Part shown: positions 34,127 through 43,779 of the stretch, one piece after another
Position numbering within the stretch: position 1 is the first letter of the stretch
How the letters are laid out: every line of letters begins with the position of its first letter
Assembly: GCA_002412765.1 (NCBI GenBank)
Contig: DHVR01000002.1
Coordinates: 123,253 to 187,252 of the forward strand
Length of the DNA: 64,000 bases
Direction: 5' to 3'
Origin: Leptolinea sp. UBA5203
GTDB taxonomy: Bacteria > Chloroflexota > Anaerolineae > Anaerolineales > Anaerolineaceae
Position numbers and translations under genes: made by a program
The notes under the pieces: model-generated
Databases searched by the model: none
What the model was told of the DNA's origin: nothing
The model's input: the letters and a program-made list of their open reading frames with translations, nothing else

Positions 34127-35299
34127 ATGGCACTCACTATTCTGATTATCGATGACGAAGAAAACGCACGGAAAAATATTGGTGAATTTTTAGGAACGAA
34201 AGGATATAGTATTCTGGAAGCTGCTACGATCGCAGCGGGCCGTGAATTTATTCAAAAAGGTGAAGGCGACATTATTTTATTGGATGTGCAATTGCCGGAT
34301 GGATACGGCCCTAATTTATTGGTTGAGTTTGCCGCCATGCCGGATCGTCCGCCTATCATTCTGTTCACCGCCTATGGGGATATTGAAATGGCCGTTGAAG
34401 CCATGAAGAATGGTGCCCATGATTTCTTAACCAAACCGGTGGAATTTGAGCAGCTCGAAAAATCCATCCAACGGGCTACGGAAATGGTCAGCATGCGGCG
34501 GGAATTGGAACATTACCGCCAATCCCAACGCCGGAGTGCTGAGTTTGTAGTGGGAAACAGCAAGGAAATTCAAACCTTGGTCAGTTATGCCCACCGGGCT
34601 TCCATGGCTTCTGTCTCTGTTTTAATCACTGGAGAGACGGGAACGGGTAAGGAAGTTTTGGCGCGCTTTGTCCATACCAGTGGTCCGCGAGCGACTAAAC
34701 CCTTTATTGCCATAAACTGCGCAGCCATACAAACCACCATGCTGGAATCGGAATTGTTTGGCCATGAGGCCGGCTCCTTTACCGGAGCGGATCGCAAGAA
34801 AGTCGGCCTGATGGAAGTTGCGGATGGCGGTATCTTGTTTCTGGATGAGATTTCTTCCATGCCGTTGGATATTCAGGCGAAGTTGTTACGTGCTTTGGAG
34901 GAACGGGGCTTTCGGCGGGTGGGTGGTAACAACATGATCAATGTGGATGTTCAGATCATTGCAGCCTCCAATCGACCGATGAGCCAGATCATCAAAGAAG
35001 AGAAATTCCGTGAAGATTTGTATTATCGTCTGAAAGTGGTGGACTTGCACCTGCCTGCCTTAAGAGAAAGAAAAGAAGATATTCCGGAATTGATTGGTTA
35101 CTTTGTTCGCAAAATGAATGCCAAATTGGGTATGAATATCCGGGAAGTCAGCCAGCGGGCCATGCAATCCCTGGTGGATTATTCCTGGCCGGGAAACATC
35201 CGCGAATTGAGCAACGCCATCGAACGGGCCACTTTATTCTGTGATGAGGACACCATAGATATTCAGCATCTGCCGGCAGATATTGCCGGGATTTTCTAA
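34127..35299 (+). CDS. NtrC-type sigma-54 activator without DNA-binding domain
   Basis: This 390-residue protein has a receiver domain (acidic pocket DD at 9-10, phosphoacceptor Asp53, Lys103) and an AAA+ sigma-54 interaction domain: Walker A GETGTGKE (169-176), sigma-54-contacting loop GSFTGA (216-221, the usual GAFTGA with Ser), Walker B GGILFLDE (234-241), and the R-finger region FREDLYYRL. It ends 30 residues after WPGNIRELSNAIERA, so the C-terminal Fis-type HTH of NtrC is missing. DNA-binding-free activators of this type, such as FlgR and CtcC, work from solution where few sigma-54 promoters exist. The stop is followed 11 bp later by a sigma-54 promoter, so the missing domain was not lost by a nearby frameshift. 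Confidence 0.93.
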   Translation: MALTILIIDDEENARKNIGEFLGTKGYSILEAATIAAGREFIQKGEGDIILLDVQLPDGYGPNLLVEFAAMPDRPPIILFTAYGDIEMAVEAMKNGAHDFLTKPVEFEQLEKSIQRATEMVSMRRELEHYRQSQRRSAEFVVGNSKEIQTLVSYAHRASMASVSVLITGETGTGKEVLARFVHTSGPRATKPFIAINCAAIQTTMLESELFGHEAGSFTGADRKKVGLMEVADGGILFLDEISSMPLDIQAKLLRALEERGFRRVGGNNMINVDVQIIAASNRPMSQIIKEEKFREDLYYRLKVVDLHLPALRERKEDIPELIGYFVRKMNAKLGMNIREVSQRAMQSLVDYSWPGNIRELSNAIERATLFCDEDTIDIQHLPADIAGIF

Positions 35300-35309
35300 A
35301 TCCCCGTAT

Positions 35310-35325
35310 TGGCACAAAACTTGCA
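35310..35325 (+). promoter_or_regulatory. Consensus sigma-54 promoter of the TPR-protease operon
   Basis: TGGCAC (35310-35315), 5 bp, TTGCA (35321-35325): a full match to the -24/-12 consensus with correct spacing, 44 bp before the first gene of the next operon. Expected start of transcription is near 35337, just before AGGAGG at 35351-35356. Confidence 0.93.
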
Positions 35326-35368
35326 ATAAATCCTCCTGAAACAATTTTTCAGGAGGCTATGTTTTAAA

Positions 35369-35683
35369 ATGACTATTCACGAGATCTTCACTACTATGGC
35401 AGTATCCCTTTTTCTGATGGGTATCATTTCCGTTGGTGCGGGTGTCTTTATCCTCATTACCAAAACCGCAGGCGACGATATTCGCGAGATCACCCAACAA
35501 ACCACCAAGCTGGCTCAAAAGGGGATCACGGATGATATCGCTGGGCTGGTAGGTAATGCTTCCGCTCTGATTGATGCATTGAATAATTTAATCCGTACCA
35601 CGACCGGCATTGGCATTTTCCTGATCATGATTGGGATTGTTTTACTGCTGGGTGCTTATTACATGATCCGCCAAATCCTCTAA
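35369..35683 (+). CDS. Small two-helix membrane protein, first gene of sigma-54 operon
   Basis: This 104-residue protein has an N-terminal hydrophobic helix (about 10-31), a 45-residue soluble middle (DDIREITQQTTKLAQKGITDDIAGLVGNAS) that looks helical and could be a short coiled coil, and a second helix (about 79-101). I recognise no family. AGGAGG lies 12 nt upstream of the ATG. A minimal ATG-TTT-TAA frame sits between (35359-35367). As the first product of a consensus sigma-54 promoter it may anchor or sense for the TPR and protease proteins that follow 30 bp downstream. Confidence 0.75.
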   Translation: MTIHEIFTTMAVSLFLMGIISVGAGVFILITKTAGDDIREITQQTTKLAQKGITDDIAGLVGNASALIDALNNLIRTTTGIGIFLIMIGIVLLLGAYYMIRQIL

Positions 35684-35713
35684 TCCTGAATTGCCTCGCG
35701 GAGACAGAATCCC

Positions 35714-38700
35714 ATGAAGAATTTGCTGAATACCCTGGAAAAAAAGTACAAACCAGAAAAAATCACTTCCATTCTCCAGGCCGTCCTGCTTGATCCTGTG
35801 ATAAAACAAGCTCTGGAGAATGAAGACTTCCTCTCCCGTTATCTGGAAGTCACTCAGGAGGATGCAAAAATCTGGACCGCAAGCAGCCTGGCTGGGTTTG
35901 CTGCAATGTATTATGGGGACGATCAGCAAAATGGGAAACCGGCCAGTGAAATCCATCTATTGGCTCTGGCAGGCAAAAAGGCCATTCAATTACGCACCAT
36001 AACCAGTGAGCCTGCGTCTGAAAAGAACGGCATCAAAACCTATTTATTGAACCAAACCGATGATTCACAAGAATCCCTTTTGGATGGGTTGGTCTATGGA
36101 TACGGCTTACAGTTTAGTCCAAACGCCTATCTGGATGCCATGCTTGCTGCTTTACCGCAGAATCTGGGAATTCAATTGACCACCCGGGCAATTTTGCAAA
36201 ATGAATTGTCCGAATCAGCCATCCAACAAAGATTTAATGAGTTTCTCTCAACCAAGGAGTTGAAAGAGACCGAGAAATGGGTTAACTATCTGGAAAGCCT
36301 GTCTTATGACGAGATGGCTGAAAAAGTTTCCCAGACCTGGTTGGCAGATCAAAAACACAGCATCGAAGCAAATAGCAGTACCTACTCCTCAGAAGAATTT
36401 ACAGCACTGGCACAACTATACCAGACCGCCCTCATGGTTTTCGATGCCGAACATGCCTTGCAGCGTGCTGGGGATCGTTTGAGAGATGAAGGGGAAAGAA
36501 TCAAATTATTCCAGGCAGTCCAACAGAATGACCATTCCTCTGCTGTTGGACAGAAATCGATGGTTTGGCAGAATTTTTCGCCTGTTGCACAAGTGGCCTA
36601 TGCTTTACAGTCGAAAAATATGGATGCAGAAACCTTCGAGGAAATGCTTCCCGCAGTCCGCGAAAATCCGTTGACATCCATTCGCTTGGCCGGATTGATT
36701 GTGGAAACCAATCCTGAAGAGGCACGTCAAATCGCCCTCAATGCCATGCGGATATTGAAACAACATCAAATGAATTATCAAACCTTCCTCCCGGAAGGTT
36801 TGTCCCAGTGGAATCCGGCTGAATTGGTTGAGGTTTTAAACCAGGTCCAACTACCGCAGGATGCAGCCAAATTGGGCAATACCATCCTACAATCCCGGCC
36901 CAATGACGCAGCGCTCATGGAGCAACTGGTTGAATCCAATCAGATGACCCAAAAGTGGAATGATGCAGAAATCCATGCCAAGATGCTGCATTTGCGCAAT
37001 CCCAAGGATATGCCTAAATTATCCGTGCTGGCCAATGTTTATGAAAAATCCGGCAATTGGGTTCAAGCCAATGAATCCTGGCAGGAAATCATGAATACCT
37101 CCAAAGGTGCGGATCTGCACAGCGTGGAACATTTCATGATGACCGCGATCGAAGCCGGTGCTCCTGAAAAAGCTCTGGCCAGTAGTGATAGCATCGAGAC
37201 TAATTCGATGAATCATGCTGGAATTTCTTATTATCGCGGAAAAGCCCATTTGAAGATGGGAGATAAAAAGAAAGCCGAAAAGGCATTCCTGGATGGAACC
37301 CTCCAGGATCCAACTCATGGAAATAACTGGCTGGCTTTAGCCCAGCTTTATCAAGCGCTTGGACAAACGGATAAAAGTGTGGAAACCTTAAAAACGGCCG
37401 CTGTGCATGCGCCCGAAAATGTTGAATTACTCATATCCCTGGCAAATTTGTATCTAGCAAAGAAAGAGGATGCCACAGCCCGCAAAATCATGAAACAGGC
37501 TGCCGCATATGCCGATATTGAAGTTCAAACGGCTGTGGATTTGGTTACCAATCTTGCTGCGTTAAACGAAAATCAACTGATCTATGATTATGTAACTACC
37601 CATCAAAACCGCTGGCATGATGGCGGCAAGATGGCTCATCTGATGGCCACGGCCTGTCAGGCTTTAGGGAAAAAAGCGGAATCTTTGCAAGCCTACGAAC
37701 AGGCCATGCAGGGGCAGGAACTGGATCCCCGCTGGATGCTGGATTATGCCTCCGCGCTGGTGGATGATGGCAGAGAGATATTTGAGCCCTTGAAATCCAT
37801 CCCGGTTGCCAATACTGTAAAAGCACTGCAATTATTGGAATCAGCCAGCGAAAATGGCAGTACGTTTCCCATTCGGTCCAGTTTATTACAAGGTGAATTG
37901 TACCTGGAGTTAGGCCAGGTTGAACAAGCCTTTTCCCATTATCAACAAATGAAGGATGTGCTGGATGGTCTGGAAACAGAGTTAGCCATTCGCTTCCAAA
38001 CCGGTTTGGGCACCTGTGCCCATGCTGTTGGTGAAAATGAAATCGCCGTGGCGGCTTTAAAAGAGGCCAGCCGCGATACCGACCATGCAGTCTTTATTTA
38101 TCAACGCATGGCGGAATCCTATCAAGATCTTAATTTTCAGGAAGAGGCCATGCAGGCTGCTAAAGCGGCCTTATCCGCTGGACCAACGGTCATTGCCAAT
38201 CTAGCCTGGTTTGCTGAATTTGCCATTTCCATGAATGCCACAGCCGATGCCAAGGAAGCTCTGGAAGTTGCCACGGAATTAGCCCCGGATGATATTGAAT
38301 ACTGGATTGCATACGCCGTCATCCTGGCAAAACTGGAAGATTGGGAACCTTTTGAAGCGGTGATGCAGCAAATCAAGAACTTCTCGACGTTAAACGAAGC
38401 ACAGTTCCTGAAAGTAGCTGATCTTTTCCTTGATCTGAATGAAATCAACAATGCAGAGGCGTTTTTACTGGATGGAACCCAGCGGCTTGAATCTGTCGGC
38501 GTTAGCCCAAGCTATCTGCTGACACTGGCCTTGCTCTCCAATCATCTTGGCAACTATGCCGATGCCACCATTATTGTGCAGCATTTGCTGGAAAATCGGG
38601 ATTGGGACGCTGGATTACACACCTTCTTCGGGGATGTGTTGGCTTGCCAGGAAAAAGACAAAGCTGCTGCCGCCAGTTACGACCATGCCTGTAAATTACT

Positions 38701-41017
38701 GGAAATGGACGAGCCGCAAGAAACCCTCTTTGCTACGCTCTCTGCTTCCATGAAACCAATCGCTTCTAAAGCCTGGATTGACTCCCTCTATCTGAGTTCC
38801 GCTATTTCCTTGAGATTAAGCACACTGGAATTAAAAGATCAGAAATTTGTTGATGCAGGAAATCGTTTTTCATCCATTCTGGACAAAAAAGAACTGCTCA
38901 ATGATTTATCCCTTTATCAACTTATCTTGGGCGCTTATTTGATTCAAAATGAGCAGATTCTGGAACGGGTCAAAGACCTGCTATCCGAGAGCATTGAATC
39001 CGGCAACCTGAGTGATGCCAAAGTTGCATCTATTGCCGCTGAGATTGCCTTGGACAGTAACGACCCGATTTTGGCGGGCAAGTTTATTCATCCCTTCCTG
39101 GAAAATGGCGAAACCAATTGGTGGGTGACTTCGATTCAAGCCAGGTTGCTGCTGCAAAATGGCGAATGGAATCGGGCAGAAGAACTTTTTGCCAGTTTAT
39201 TCTCAGGGCGCCTGGTATCCGGCAAAGGGAAGAATGCGAAAGTAACGCAAAAAAGTGGCATGTATCAACCAGTCGAAGAGCGAATTTTACAGCAATTGTC
39301 TTTGCTGAAGGCTGCAGTGGAATTACGCAAGTGGTCCGAAGCTGACCAACTTCGTAAGGATCTTCAATCCTCTGTAATGGCTCTCCCGGTGATAAATCTG
39401 ACCTTGATTATTACCAATCTGGTCACAGTGGAGTTCCAGCGACTGGCTGCTGAATTGCAGATTACCACTCATGCGCCGGCTGAAGCGGTGGTACAGGAAG
39501 CCGAATACAGCCAGTGTATGGCAAATCTGGTGGACATCAAGCCATGGATTTCTGCTTCCCTGCATATTCGTCTGGCAAACCGAATTCAATTGGTTCACCG
39601 GCCTTCCTTGCAAACCATCCGCGATACGGTGCAATTGATTCCGGATTATGAAGATTTGCGATTCTTAATCCCGGCAGTCCGCCGCTTGGAAAATTGCCAG
39701 GGTGTGCAGCAGTTGGCCGAAAAAGCCGGCGAAGATGTGGATGCATTGATTAATATCAGTCTGTGTGCCTTGAAAGAACAGCGTGAAGAGTCTTTAGGAG
39801 CCATTCAGGCAGCTTTGCGAATCAAACCCAATGATCCAGTAAGCCTATATATTTTGGGTAATTGTTATGCTTTGGCTGGAAACCCTGCAGAAGCATATCA
39901 AAGTCTTGAGAAAGCGATTGCCATCTGGCCGGATGAATCCCTGTGGCACCTGCGAGCGGCCGAACTGTCTGAAAAGGCACCGCAAAACAACGGCAAAGCC
40001 CATTATGCCAAGGCCTATGAACTGGATTCCAATGAACCCCTGATCACCCATCGCTATGTTTCCACCTTGTTGGCAGATCATCAAGTTCAGGACGCCTATG
40101 AGATCATTGAGAAGGCCATTAAAACCCATCCCAAAGATTGGACGTTGAATGGGTTGATGGCTCAGATTCTCGAACAGGCTGGTGAGTTGGATCATGCCTT
40201 GGAAGAAATGGAAATTGCCGTGGAAAAATCCGATGGCAATCCAAAGGCCAAAATCCAATTGGCAAAACTGTACCTGAAGACAAAATCTTATTCCGAAGTG
40301 TACAACCTGGTAGCCGATATTCAGGAAGTCCCTGATTTGAAGGAAGATATTTTATACCTGCGCAGTGTGGCCCTGCATCAGTTGGGCAAACCCGAAAAAG
40401 CCATGAAGTTGTTGGATGCCTATCTGGCCAAGCAACCGGCGAAAGACGATTCCCTGCTGCTGGAACGGGCAAAGATCATCCGGGATATGCAAGGGGAGCG
40501 TACGGCTATTGTTTATGTGGAAGAAGTGATCCATCAATATCCTGAGAGTGTGGAAGGCTATGGACTGATCAGTGACATGCATTATCAATGTGGTGATTTA
40601 CTGGATGCTGCCAAATACATTGAAAAGGGTTTGAAACTGGATGGAAGCCACGAGCAGATGAATTATTTGAATGGTCTGTTAGCTTTGGAGAATGGAAACT
40701 TGGATTTGGCTGTACATTCCTTTGCCGTGACTATCCAGCAAAATTCGGCTCGTGTGGATGCCTATAAAGCCCTGGGTGACACGTATTTACGCCGCAGGGA
40801 GTTTGATGATGCTGCAAAGATTATTCTGCAGGGCATCGAAGCAAATCCCGACGAATTAAGTCTGATGATGGATGCAGCCAAAATATTTAAAGACAGCAAA
40901 GATTATGCGGAAGCGGAAGCCATGCTGCGTAAAGCCGCAGCCCTGCGTCCGGATGATTTGAATATCCAGCGGCAACTTGGCGCGATTATTGCACTAAACC
41001 TTGTACACAAACAATAG
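35714..41017 (+). CDS. Giant tetratricopeptide-repeat protein
   Basis: This 1767-residue protein has no signal peptide or membrane helix and is almost wholly alpha-helical. Tandem TPR-like units are seen from about residue 380 to the end, for example GISYYRGKAHLKMGDKKKAEKAFLDG, NWLALAQLYQALGQTDKSVETL and the C-terminal AYKALGDTYLRRREFDDAAKIILQG. The first 350 residues are helical without clear repeats. It should form a very long superhelical scaffold for protein partners. The protease gene follows after 16 bp and also carries TPR-like repeats at its N-terminus, so the two products probably work together. Expression is expected only when the sigma-54 activator is phosphorylated. It is among the largest genes of the window. 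Confidence 0.9.
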   Translation: MKNLLNTLEKKYKPEKITSILQAVLLDPVIKQALENEDFLSRYLEVTQEDAKIWTASSLAGFAAMYYGDDQQNGKPASEIHLLALAGKKAIQLRTITSEPASEKNGIKTYLLNQTDDSQESLLDGLVYGYGLQFSPNAYLDAMLAALPQNLGIQLTTRAILQNELSESAIQQRFNEFLSTKELKETEKWVNYLESLSYDEMAEKVSQTWLADQKHSIEANSSTYSSEEFTALAQLYQTALMVFDAEHALQRAGDRLRDEGERIKLFQAVQQNDHSSAVGQKSMVWQNFSPVAQVAYALQSKNMDAETFEEMLPAVRENPLTSIRLAGLIVETNPEEARQIALNAMRILKQHQMNYQTFLPEGLSQWNPAELVEVLNQVQLPQDAAKLGNTILQSRPNDAALMEQLVESNQMTQKWNDAEIHAKMLHLRNPKDMPKLSVLANVYEKSGNWVQANESWQEIMNTSKGADLHSVEHFMMTAIEAGAPEKALASSDSIETNSMNHAGISYYRGKAHLKMGDKKKAEKAFLDGTLQDPTHGNNWLALAQLYQALGQTDKSVETLKTAAVHAPENVELLISLANLYLAKKEDATARKIMKQAAAYADIEVQTAVDLVTNLAALNENQLIYDYVTTHQNRWHDGGKMAHLMATACQALGKKAESLQAYEQAMQGQELDPRWMLDYASALVDDGREIFEPLKSIPVANTVKALQLLESASENGSTFPIRSSLLQGELYLELGQVEQAFSHYQQMKDVLDGLETELAIRFQTGLGTCAHAVGENEIAVAALKEASRDTDHAVFIYQRMAESYQDLNFQEEAMQAAKAALSAGPTVIANLAWFAEFAISMNATADAKEALEVATELAPDDIEYWIAYAVILAKLEDWEPFEAVMQQIKNFSTLNEAQFLKVADLFLDLNEINNAEAFLLDGTQRLESVGVSPSYLLTLALLSNHLGNYADATIIVQHLLENRDWDAGLHTFFGDVLACQEKDKAAAASYDHACKLLEMDEPQETLFATLSASMKPIASKAWIDSLYLSSAISLRLSTLELKDQKFVDAGNRFSSILDKKELLNDLSLYQLILGAYLIQNEQILERVKDLLSESIESGNLSDAKVASIAAEIALDSNDPILAGKFIHPFLENGETNWWVTSIQARLLLQNGEWNRAEELFASLFSGRLVSGKGKNAKVTQKSGMYQPVEERILQQLSLLKAAVELRKWSEADQLRKDLQSSVMALPVINLTLIITNLVTVEFQRLAAELQITTHAPAEAVVQEAEYSQCMANLVDIKPWISASLHIRLANRIQLVHRPSLQTIRDTVQLIPDYEDLRFLIPAVRRLENCQGVQQLAEKAGEDVDALINISLCALKEQREESLGAIQAALRIKPNDPVSLYILGNCYALAGNPAEAYQSLEKAIAIWPDESLWHLRAAELSEKAPQNNGKAHYAKAYELDSNEPLITHRYVSTLLADHQVQDAYEIIEKAIKTHPKDWTLNGLMAQILEQAGELDHALEEMEIAVEKSDGNPKAKIQLAKLYLKTKSYSEVYNLVADIQEVPDLKEDILYLRSVALHQLGKPEKAMKLLDAYLAKQPAKDDSLLLERAKIIRDMQGERTAIVYVEEVIHQYPESVEGYGLISDMHYQCGDLLDAAKYIEKGLKLDGSHEQMNYLNGLLALENGNLDLAVHSFAVTIQQNSARVDAYKALGDTYLRRREFDDAAKIILQGIEANPDELSLMMDAAKIFKDSKDYAEAEAMLRKAAALRPDDLNIQRQLGAIIALNLVHKQ

Positions 41018-41033
41018 GAGGCAACTCAGCTCT

Positions 41034-43658
41034 ATGGACAATTATAGAAAGACTAAGAATACTGATGAAAGCACACTTACAAGGCGCAAGTTCTTGCTGA
41101 TTGCCAATCAAGCGCTGGCGGTGGAAGCCAAACAATTTACCCGTCAATTGGTAAAAAAATGGCTGGATGAATTTCCATTTGATCTTACCGTTAATTTGCT
41201 GAATGCAAAAAGCCTCTTATTGGATGGGAAAAAAGCAGACGCAGTTCTGGAATTGAAAAGCATCCTGCAGCGCGATCCGGAATATTTGGAAGCCCATGAA
41301 ATGATGGCTGAACTGGATAGCGGAAAAGATGGAATTCAATCCGCTGCAGCAGCCAAGGTTTTACCTGGCATGATCAAGGATTGCCAGATTGTCCCTGATA
41401 TTCATTGGACTGAAGCTTATGTTAATGCGCGCAAGGCCTTCGACAGTGGAAATACTACTGAAGCCGAACGTGAATTATTCCTGGTCATTGGTGAATCGAA
41501 CACTAATCCCTTGCCTGCGATTTTGCATCTCCGCATAACAGAATCCTGCCGGGATGCGGCAACCGTAAAGAATTTAGCCTCCATCTATGCCAATCGATGG
41601 AACGATACCTTGCAATTTAAATTATTCCTGGCCTCGGCTAAGATTGAGCTTGGAGAATCTATTGATGGAATGAATCTGCTGCGCGAATGTGCGTCGAAGG
41701 ACGTATCTGGACAGGTAGCCAACCGAATTTGGGGACCTCAGCATCGCTACACACCGATCTGGCCGGATGACCTTCAGATTCAGTTTCCCTACGCCATCCC
41801 CGGTGATATTGCCAGCCGGTTGGGCTGGAACCATTTAGCTGCTGAAAGTGGTTATGATTCTGAAGTTGAATCAATCCCCGTTGAAACACCCACGATAAAA
41901 ATGCCCCAGCCGGAGCGTTATGATTCTTCAACCGGCAGAAAGCTGCCCATTCAGCATGAGGAAATTCAACATAATGCCGCCTTCAAATCCGTGGAAGACG
42001 CTTTTGCAGAATTGGCCAAAAAATTAAAAAAGACTTCCATTCCCAAGAGTGACGGACGTTTCCCGGTCTATGTGGTGTTCTCCAGTTGGGAAGGCTTGAC
42101 CAAAAAGTATGGCATCGAAACAGCCAATCTGATTGATCAGGAACTCCATATGGTGACGGAACAAGTGCGCAAACGCGCAGAATGGAATGCCATCACCTAT
42201 TATCCGGATGATTTGAACAGCATTAAGAATTACGAAGTGCCAAAAGTAAACGGCATGGATCCATGGGAGTTAAAACTTTCCCTGGTGGATCTGGATGAAG
42301 CCCTGGCTAAAAAGGGTCAGCGCATCGGCGCTTTATTGATCGTCGGCGGCCCGGATGTGGTGCCTTTCCATGATTTGCCCAATCCAACCGATGACAGCGA
42401 CATAAATGTGCCTTCCGATAATCCATATAGTACGCTGGATGCGAATTACTTTGTGCCGGAATGGCCGGTTGGCCGTTTGCCTGGGGAAAGCAGTTCCGAT
42501 GCCGGATTGCTGCTGGATCAGATTCGGCGCATCAATCAATACCATGCGAAATACAAAAAATCCTCCAAGGGTCTGCCCGGATTGAGCTTTGATTTTAAAT
42601 TCTTGGAAACCTTACGGAATTTATTCCAGAGTTCCGTGACTAATAAATTGGAAAAGAATTTTGGCTATACCGCTTCCGTTTGGCGCCGTTCCTCTATCGC
42701 GGCATTTCGTCCGATTGGGGATGGCAGTGCACTTCTGGTCTCTCCACCTGCCTATTCCGGTGGATTTGATCAGCAGCGTATTCAACAGTCCAAGATGGCT
42801 TATTTTAACCTACACGGATTACTCGATTCTGCTGAATGGTATGGACAAAAAGATTTTTCGGAAAATTCTCCCGGCCCTGATTACCCCGTGGCGTTAAGTC
42901 CGAAAGATCTGAAACGTCAGGAACAAGCCCCAAAATTGATCTTCACTGAAGCCTGTTATGGCGGCTATATTGATGATAAAACCGAAGATGAATCCCTGAC
43001 CTTAAAATTCCTCTCGATTGGCGCACAAGCTGTTGTGGCTTCCTCCGTTGTTGCTTATGGGTCAGTTGCCTCGCCCTTGATTGGGGCAGATTTATTGGGT
43101 TATTTATTCTGGAAATTTATCAAAGAAGGGCTGAGCGTTGGAGAATCTTTCCTGAAAGCGAAATTTGATTTAGTGAGAGAGATGAATCGCCGCCAGGGTT
43201 TCCTGGATGGTGAGGATCAAAAAACGCTCTTGTCGTTTATCCTTTACGGCGATCCACTGATCTGTATTGAGGGACCGAATAAATCTCAGAAGCAGATCGA
43301 TCGTCTGCGGATTCATCCGGTGGTCAAGACCATTTGCGATCGACATGGGAACAATGACGAGAAAGTCACCATCTCCAAAGCAGTTATTCGAGAAGTCCGG
43401 GCGATTGTGGAGCAATATTTACCCGGATTGGATGATGCCAGAATATCCATCAATCAGGAGCACCGTAGTTGTGACGGCAGTTCCCATACCTGTCCCACGG
43501 CTCAATTAGGCGATAACGTGAAGTCAAAACGTGTGGCGGGTAGGACTTTAGTGACATTCACTAAATCGGTTAAATCAGCCAAATACATCCATAATCATTA
43601 CGCTAGAGCCACCATCTCCGAAGAAGGAAAACTGGTCAAGTTGGCCATCTCCCGCTAA
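41034..43658 (+). CDS. Caspase-fold (C25/gingipain-like) cysteine protease with TPR N-terminus
   Basis: This protein has 874 residues if started at ATG 41034 (AGGAGG 12 nt upstream; TTG 41001 would overlap the TPR gene). The first 230 residues are helical and TPR-like. From about 340 a clan CD protease domain follows: ALLIVGGPDVVPF, VGRLPGE, then the catalytic His in MAYFNLHGLLDSAEWYG (His594, codon 42813) and Cys in IFTEACYGGYID (Cys641, codon 42954). The helix VGESFLKAKF and the LSFILYGDPLICI strand typical of C25-like domains come next. No signal peptide is seen, so the protease is cytosolic, unlike secreted gingipains. The last 110 residues have several Cys/His and a basic tail. Target is unknown. 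Confidence 0.85.
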   Translation: MDNYRKTKNTDESTLTRRKFLLIANQALAVEAKQFTRQLVKKWLDEFPFDLTVNLLNAKSLLLDGKKADAVLELKSILQRDPEYLEAHEMMAELDSGKDGIQSAAAAKVLPGMIKDCQIVPDIHWTEAYVNARKAFDSGNTTEAERELFLVIGESNTNPLPAILHLRITESCRDAATVKNLASIYANRWNDTLQFKLFLASAKIELGESIDGMNLLRECASKDVSGQVANRIWGPQHRYTPIWPDDLQIQFPYAIPGDIASRLGWNHLAAESGYDSEVESIPVETPTIKMPQPERYDSSTGRKLPIQHEEIQHNAAFKSVEDAFAELAKKLKKTSIPKSDGRFPVYVVFSSWEGLTKKYGIETANLIDQELHMVTEQVRKRAEWNAITYYPDDLNSIKNYEVPKVNGMDPWELKLSLVDLDEALAKKGQRIGALLIVGGPDVVPFHDLPNPTDDSDINVPSDNPYSTLDANYFVPEWPVGRLPGESSSDAGLLLDQIRRINQYHAKYKKSSKGLPGLSFDFKFLETLRNLFQSSVTNKLEKNFGYTASVWRRSSIAAFRPIGDGSALLVSPPAYSGGFDQQRIQQSKMAYFNLHGLLDSAEWYGQKDFSENSPGPDYPVALSPKDLKRQEQAPKLIFTEACYGGYIDDKTEDESLTLKFLSIGAQAVVASSVVAYGSVASPLIGADLLGYLFWKFIKEGLSVGESFLKAKFDLVREMNRRQGFLDGEDQKTLLSFILYGDPLICIEGPNKSQKQIDRLRIHPVVKTICDRHGNNDEKVTISKAVIREVRAIVEQYLPGLDDARISINQEHRSCDGSSHTCPTAQLGDNVKSKRVAGRTLVTFTKSVKSAKYIHNHYARATISEEGKLVKLAISR

Positions 43659-43671
43659 AATACCAAAATGT

Positions 43672-43704
43672 AAAAAGGCGCCGGAATTGCACCGGCGTCT
43701 TTTT
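43672..43704 (+). terminator. Terminator of the sigma-54 TPR-protease operon
   Basis: An 11-bp stem with one mismatch (AAAGGCGCCGG / CCGGCGTCTTT) followed by TTTTT, 13 bp after the protease stop. It isolates the operon from alaS. Confidence 0.9.
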
Positions 43705-43779
43705 AATTTCATGGAATAGACTAACAATGGTAAAATTCAGGCTAATGAAATTATTGAATCTTATCTCAGGAGATTAGTG

